Below, piece after piece: positions 59,835-64,000 of a stretch of 64,000 nucleotides of DNA. Both the position numbers and the translations under genes were made by a program. Position 1 is the stretch's first letter. Each line of letters opens with the position of its first letter. The notes under the pieces were generated by a model, which did not search any database, was not told the DNA's origin, and worked only from the letters and a program-made list of their open reading frames with translations. Source of the DNA: UBA1479 sp040221095. Lineage in GTDB: Bacteria > Pseudomonadota > Alphaproteobacteria > Rhodospirillales > Casp-alpha2. Where the stretch lies: positions 186,001-250,000 of the forward strand of contig JAVJVP010000015.1 of assembly GCA_040221095.1 (NCBI GenBank), given 5' to 3'.

Positions 59835-60989
59835 CTAAACGTCGTCGCCGATGCCGCGCCGGCCGACCATCACGTCGCGGTGAATCCAGGTCCCCATCAA
59901 GAGCCCGAAGCCGAACAGCAGGGTCAGCATGGCCGTGCCGCCGTAGGAAATCAGCGGCAGCGGCACCCCGACCACGGGCACCAGCCCCATGACCATGGCC
60001 ATGTTGATGAACACGTAGAGGAAGAAGGTCGCCGTCACGCCGATGCCGACCAGGCGGCCGAACTGGGTGCGGCAGCGCACGCTGATGGCCAGCCCGTAGA
60101 TCAGGATCACCACATAAAGGCCGAGCAGCGCCAAGCCGCCGGCAAGGCCGAATTCCTCGGCCAGCATGGTGAAGATGAAGTCCGTCTGCATTTCCGGCAG
60201 GAAGTTGAGATGGCTTTGCGTCCCCTGCAGGAACCCCTTGCCGAACAGCCCGCCCGAGCCGAACGCGATCTTCGACTGGATGATGTGGTAGCCGGACCCC
60301 AGCGGGTCGCTTTCCGGATTGAGGAAGGTCAACACGCGCTGTTTCTGATAATCGCGCAGGAAGCCCCAGGCGATGGGCGCCGCCGCCACGGTGACCACGC
60401 CGACCAGAACGAATTTCCAGATCCGCACACCGGCGGCGAAAAAGATCACCACCCCCGTGATGACCAGCATCAGCGCCGTGCCCAGATCGGGCTGACGCAG
60501 CACCAGGGCCGCCGGCGCGGCGACAAGCACGACCGGGACGAACAGGTGGGGAATGCGGCGCACGTCCTCGATCGAAGTGCCGTGAAAATAGCGCGCCAGC
60601 GCCAGCACCAGGGCGATCTTCATCAATTCCGAGGGCTGCAGGCCGAAATAGCCGAGATCGAGCCAGCGCTGGGCGCCCTTGCCGACCTCGCCCATGAATT
60701 CCACGGCGACAAGAAGCGCGATCGTGCCGAGATAGAACACATAGGCGTATTTCAGCCACAAGCGGATGTCGATCAGGGCGACGGTGATGAGCACGGCCAT
60801 GCCGACGCCGAAGCGCATCATCTGGCGCGATGCCCAGGGCTCGAAACTGCCGCCGGCCGCCGAGTACAGCATGGCGAAGCCGACCGACGCCGTCCCCGCC
60901 AGCAGAAAAATCAACAGCCAGTGCATCTGCCACAGCTTTTGCCGCAGAGTGAAGCTGGGCGGGTTCAGAGCGTCTTCGCGGCCGGCCAT
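59835..60989 (-). CDS. rodA: Rod-shape determining glycosyltransferase RodA
   Basis: A 384-residue SEDS-family peptidoglycan polymerase with about ten transmembrane helices. The SEDS Asp-containing loop and the YFGLQPSELMKIALVLALAR motif mark RodA/FtsW. PLPLISYGGTAMLTLLFGFG at the C-terminus is typical, as is GKGFLQGTQSHLNFLPEMQT. It works with PBP2 (MrdA) in lateral wall growth. It follows mrdA by 12 bp and ends 112 bp before tRNA-Lys, so it is the last gene of the mreCD-mrdA-rodA operon. Confidence 0.95.
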   Translation of the reverse strand: MAGREDALNPPSFTLRQKLWQMHWLLIFLLAGTASVGFAMLYSAAGGSFEPWASRQMMRFGVGMAVLITVALIDIRLWLKYAYVFYLGTIALLVAVEFMGEVGKGAQRWLDLGYFGLQPSELMKIALVLALARYFHGTSIEDVRRIPHLFVPVVLVAAPAALVLRQPDLGTALMLVITGVVIFFAAGVRIWKFVLVGVVTVAAAPIAWGFLRDYQKQRVLTFLNPESDPLGSGYHIIQSKIAFGSGGLFGKGFLQGTQSHLNFLPEMQTDFIFTMLAEEFGLAGGLALLGLYVVILIYGLAISVRCRTQFGRLVGIGVTATFFLYVFINMAMVMGLVPVVGVPLPLISYGGTAMLTLLFGFGLLMGTWIHRDVMVGRRGIGDDV

Positions 60990-61001
60990 GAATACCGCTC
61001 C

Positions 61002-62933
61002 CTAACCCTGATCCGCCACGGGGCGAACGCGGTCTTCCGTCCCGCGCAGCTCGAACGCCGCCTGGCTGCCGCTGGTCTGACTGATGGGGATGTCGCGGGC
61101 CGACTGGCGGCGTTGGGCCGTCAGCAAAAGGTCGCGGGCGATGGGCGCCGCGACGCTGGAGCCGCCGCCGCCGTGCTCGACCACCACGGCGACCGCGTAG
61201 CGGGGATTGTCCGCCGGCGCGAAACCGACGAACAGGGCGTGATCGCGTTCCTCCCAGGGCAGATCCTCGTTCTTGCGCACGCCGATTTCCCGTTCGGCCT
61301 TGGTGATGCGGCGGACCTGCACCGTGCCGGTCTTGCCGCCCATCATGTAACGCGGGTCTTCGATGGCCGAACGGTGAGCCGTGCCATGCGGCGTATTGAC
61401 GACCTGGGTCATGGCATCGCGCACCAGGGCCAGATTGCGTTGATTGACGCTGATCTGGGGAAACTCGTGATGTTCGGGCACGGCGTGCACGCCGGTGGTG
61501 CTGACCGACTTGGTCAGCTGCGGCGACACGGCGAAGCCGCCGTTGACCAGCCGCGCGGTCATCACCGCAAGTTGTAGCGGCGTCGTCAGAACATAGCCTT
61601 GGCCGATCCCGGCCAACAACGTTTCGCCCTGATGCCAGGACTGGTCCCGGGCCTCGCGCTTCCAGGCCTTGGTCGGCATCAGGCCCTGTTTCTCGCCGGG
61701 CAGGTCCAGACCCGTGGCGTCGCCGAGCCCGAAACGTTCCGCCATTTCCGCGATACGGTCGATGCCGACGCGGCGGGCGATTTCGTAGAAGTAGACGTCG
61801 CAGGATTGGGAAATGGCGCTGGTCACGTCGACAAGCCCGTGGCCGTGCTTTTTCCAGCAGTGAAACTTGGTGTCGCCCAGTTCCATGAACCCTTCACAAT
61901 AGACCTTGCCCGTGGGCGAAATGACGCCACGCTCAAGCGCCGTCAAGGCAACCAGCATCTTGAAGCAGGATCCCGGCGAATAACGTCCGGCGATCGCCTT
62001 GTTGGACAGGGGGGCGGCCGGGCTGTTGATCAGGGTATTCCATTCTTCGACGCTCAGGCCGCGGTTGAAATCGTTGGGGTCGAAGCTGGGGTGCGAGACC
62101 ATGGCCAGCACGTCGCCGGAATGCACGTCCAGCACCACGGCCGATGCGCTGACCTCCTTGGACAGGCGCTTGGCGACCGCGATCTGCAGCCCGACGTCGA
62201 TGGTCATGCGGACCTCCGCCCCGGGCAGGCCTTCGCGCCGGTTCAATTCGCGGATGACCCGGCCATAGGCGTTGACCTCGACCTCGGACGAGCCGCCGGA
62301 CCCGCGCAGGCTGAGGTCGTGGATCTTCTCGATCCCCGACTTTCCCGTGCGGAAACCGGGCAGTTCCAAAAGCCGGTCGCCGGTCTTTTCCCGCTCGCTC
62401 ACCGCCGACACGTAACCCAGGACATGGGCCAGGTTCTGGGCATAGGGATAGAACCGGCTTTGTCCTTCGTCGATCATCACCCCGGGCAGGTCGGGGGCGT
62501 TGACCTCGATCCGCGCGACCTCTTCCCATTCCAGGTTCTCGCGCAAGGTGACCGGCACGAAGGAGCGGTTGCGCGCAACTTCCTTCAAGACCCGCCGGCG
62601 TTCGCCCATGCTCATGGGCACGATGCCGTGCAGCAGGTCGAGCGCCCCGTCGACGCCGAGCCCCCGGGTATCCTCGGACACCAGCATGACGCGGTAGTTC
62701 TGCTTGTTGTCGGCGAGCGGAATGCCGAAGCGGTCGACGATACGTCCGCGCGGCGGCGCGAGTAGCCTTAGACTGATGCGGTTTTCGTCGGCCAGCATCT
62801 TGTACTGCTCGGCCTTGACGACCTGCAGATAGTACATGCGGCCGGCCAGCATGGAGACGAGCGCCAGCTTGCCGCCCACCAGCATCACCGTGCGGCGGGC
62901 AAAAAGCTTCTGGCGTTCCTGGTCCCCATGCAT
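61002..62933 (-). CDS. mrdA: Penicillin-binding protein 2, elongasome transpeptidase
   Basis: A 643-residue class B PBP. The membrane anchor is near the N-terminus (VMLVGGKLALVSMLAGRMYY), followed by the PBP dimerisation domain. The transpeptidase motifs are SCFK in GRYSPGSCFKM (active-site Ser), the SCD triad in ISQSCDVYFYEIA, and KTGTV in GGKTGTVQVRR. PBP2 cross-links lateral peptidoglycan with RodA. The start ATG 62933 lies four bases after the mreD stop. Length and domain order are normal. Confidence 0.95.
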   Translation of the reverse strand: MHGDQERQKLFARRTVMLVGGKLALVSMLAGRMYYLQVVKAEQYKMLADENRISLRLLAPPRGRIVDRFGIPLADNKQNYRVMLVSEDTRGLGVDGALDLLHGIVPMSMGERRRVLKEVARNRSFVPVTLRENLEWEEVARIEVNAPDLPGVMIDEGQSRFYPYAQNLAHVLGYVSAVSEREKTGDRLLELPGFRTGKSGIEKIHDLSLRGSGGSSEVEVNAYGRVIRELNRREGLPGAEVRMTIDVGLQIAVAKRLSKEVSASAVVLDVHSGDVLAMVSHPSFDPNDFNRGLSVEEWNTLINSPAAPLSNKAIAGRYSPGSCFKMLVALTALERGVISPTGKVYCEGFMELGDTKFHCWKKHGHGLVDVTSAISQSCDVYFYEIARRVGIDRIAEMAERFGLGDATGLDLPGEKQGLMPTKAWKREARDQSWHQGETLLAGIGQGYVLTTPLQLAVMTARLVNGGFAVSPQLTKSVSTTGVHAVPEHHEFPQISVNQRNLALVRDAMTQVVNTPHGTAHRSAIEDPRYMMGGKTGTVQVRRITKAEREIGVRKNEDLPWEERDHALFVGFAPADNPRYAVAVVVEHGGGGSSVAAPIARDLLLTAQRRQSARDIPISQTSGSQAAFELRGTEDRVRPVADQG

Positions 62934-62937
62934 CGGA

Positions 62938-63453
62938 TCAATCCAGCTTCAAGAAGGCCTGCTGCCAACGCGAGAAGATGAACGCGAACAGCGGAAAAGC
63001 GGCGATGGTCATGATGTATTGAAAAACGATGGCGTCGGCGGCGAACAGGGTGACGTGGAAGGCCGACAACAGGGCCCAGCTGAGCATCGCCGCCCCGGCG
63101 CCGACCAATCCGAAACCGAGCCAGTGAACGAAGAACGACTTACCCATGAAGAACTTGTGCTGGAACAGCACGACCCCCTGCACGGCCAGGAAGATCAGCG
63201 CATGCAGCCCCATGGGTGCGCCCGTCAGGCCGTCCTGGAACAGGCCGATCAGGAACACGGCGGGGGCAGGAACCAGGTACGGGCGGTGGATCGACCAGTA
63301 GAACACGGAGATCAGGGGCAGCACCGGCAACACCCGGGCGATGCCCGGAATGTGGGTCGGCACGACGTTGAGAATAACCAGGACCAAAGTCAACGCGACC
63401 GGCGTCAGGTTGCGGGCGAAGGCATCCAGGCGTTGCCAGAAGGTCGGCCTCAT
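62938..63453 (-). CDS. mreD: Rod-shape determining protein MreD
   Basis: A 171-residue inner-membrane protein with about five transmembrane helices (LTLVLVILNVVPTHIPGIAR, VLPVLPLISVFYWSIHRPYL, and LGFGLVGAGAAMLSWALLSA). MreD is an integral part of the MreBCD complex that directs lateral wall synthesis. It overlaps the mreC stop by four bases and precedes mrdA by four, consistent with the elongasome operon. Family is called mainly from topology and position. Confidence 0.88.
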   Translation of the reverse strand: MRPTFWQRLDAFARNLTPVALTLVLVILNVVPTHIPGIARVLPVLPLISVFYWSIHRPYLVPAPAVFLIGLFQDGLTGAPMGLHALIFLAVQGVVLFQHKFFMGKSFFVHWLGFGLVGAGAAMLSWALLSAFHVTLFAADAIVFQYIMTIAAFPLFAFIFSRWQQAFLKLD

Positions 63454-64000
63454 GGGCGGCGCCCCCGTCCCTTGCCCGGTGCGTCGGTTCCGACAGAGCG
63501 CTGCGGCAACTGCAGGATGCCGCCCGATCCGAAATTGAGGATACGCACGTATTCCAGCCGCGTCAGATCGACATAGGGCTGGATGATCAGCCCGCCCTCG
63601 CCGACGGCGGCGACCTGGCCGACCCGCAGGCCCGGCGGAAACACGCCGGCATGGCCCGAGGTAACGACGCTGTCGCCCACGGACACCACGGCCCCCGGCG
63701 GCAGCCAGGTCAGGCGCGGCTTGGCCAAGTTGGCCCCGGCCATGATGGCGCGCGTGCGAGTGGGATCGACGAGAACCGGAATCTTGGCGTTGATGTCGGT
63801 CAGCAACAGAACCCGGGCGGACCGGCTGCCGACATCGATGACTCGGCCGACCAGACCGTCGGCGGTAACCGCCGCCTGGCCCTTCTCGACCCCGTCGCGG
63901 GCCCCGGCGTTGACGATCACGCTCTGCGAAAAGGCGCCGCCCGTGTCGGCGATGACCCGCGCGGTGACGAAGCTCGCCTCGCGCTCGGGAATCACGTTGA
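63450..64000 (-). CDS. mreC: Rod-shape determining protein MreC, C-terminal part (runs off right edge)
   Basis: The last 183 residues of MreC. The frame stays open through the right edge; a GTG at 63995 is not a real start, since the sequence before it continues in frame (N-V-I-P-E-R). The visible part is the periplasmic beta domain, with VIADTGGAFSQSVIVNAGAR, DGLVGRVIDVGSRSARVLLL and GQVAAVGEGG, then an ending rich in basic residues (GKGRGRRP). The N-terminal membrane anchor and coiled coil lie outside the window. It overlaps mreD by four bases. Confidence 0.92.
   Translation of the reverse strand, partial: NVIPEREASFVTARVIADTGGAFSQSVIVNAGARDGVEKGQAAVTADGLVGRVIDVGSRSARVLLLTDINAKIPVLVDPTRTRAIMAGANLAKPRLTWLPPGAVVSVGDSVVTSGHAGVFPPGLRVGQVAAVGEGGLIIQPYVDLTRLEYVRILNFGSGGILQLPQRSVGTDAPGKGRGRRP

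Overview
The window reads as a high-GC alphaproteobacterial chromosome, most likely from Rhodospirillales or a relative. Supporting this are the strong G/C preference at third codon positions, the mreC-mreD-mrdA-rodA cluster, an alphaproteobacterial-type C-P lyase operon with a DUF1045 gene, TctC-family transport, and a napEDABC rather than napFDAGHBC nitrate reductase set. No named species can be assigned from sequence alone.

Layout. 1-7.3 kb: a truncated 2-hydroxyacid dehydrogenase, a fused hydantoinase/5-oxoprolinase, a TolC-type outer membrane protein, a PLP-dependent threonine/serine dehydratase-like enzyme and two small unknowns. 7.3-20.4 kb, all minus strand: a ketopantoate-reductase-like enzyme, a fumarylacetoacetate-hydrolase-family enzyme, a universal stress protein, then an oxalate/C1 module (fhs, a formyltransferase, frc, oxc, a GntR/FCD regulator) and a tripartite tricarboxylate-type transporter (tctCBA). 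Three related TGGTATAC-type palindromes lie upstream of the FAH gene, the GntR gene and tctC. 20.7-32 kb: a nearly complete phosphonate C-P lyase locus (phnGHIJKL plus DUF1045 on minus; phnF and phnM on plus; phnCDE on minus, followed by a miniature chemoreceptor-like protein). Three PhoB-like direct-repeat boxes precede phnG, phnM and phnC. 32-43 kb: a very large hybrid histidine kinase with a small response regulator, two dipeptide/oligopeptide-type ABC ATPases, an unknown gene under a near-perfect Fur box, a glutamine-amidotransferase/amidoligase pair and an enoyl-CoA hydratase.

43.1-59.7 kb is a genomic island. A 45-47 bp exact copy of the 3' part of the tRNA-Lys(CTT) gene at 59647-59722 recurs in direct orientation at 43080-43126. 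This is the signature of site-specific integration into a tRNA gene. The cargo is respiratory: napEDABC (periplasmic nitrate reductase), a hemerythrin-like protein, the whole ccoNOQPGHIS set (cbb3 oxidase plus assembly), a DUF2189 membrane protein, an FNR-type regulator with Fe-S cysteines and a second Crp/Fnr-family regulator without them. FNR-type boxes sit in both divergent promoter regions. No integrase is visible, and the tRNA-distal end carries only a small relaxosome-like protein and a frameshifted gene, so the island looks settled. napA itself appears mosaic in codon use.

59.8-64 kb: the cell-shape/elongasome cluster rodA, mrdA, mreD and a truncated mreC, as ordinary chromosome beyond the tRNA.

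Functional logic: the core chromosome supports scavenging of oxalate, phosphonates and carboxylates. The island would add low-oxygen and nitrate respiration under its own oxygen-responsive control. Starts were moved from the longest open frame where a ribosome binding site, signal peptide or family alignment argued for it.
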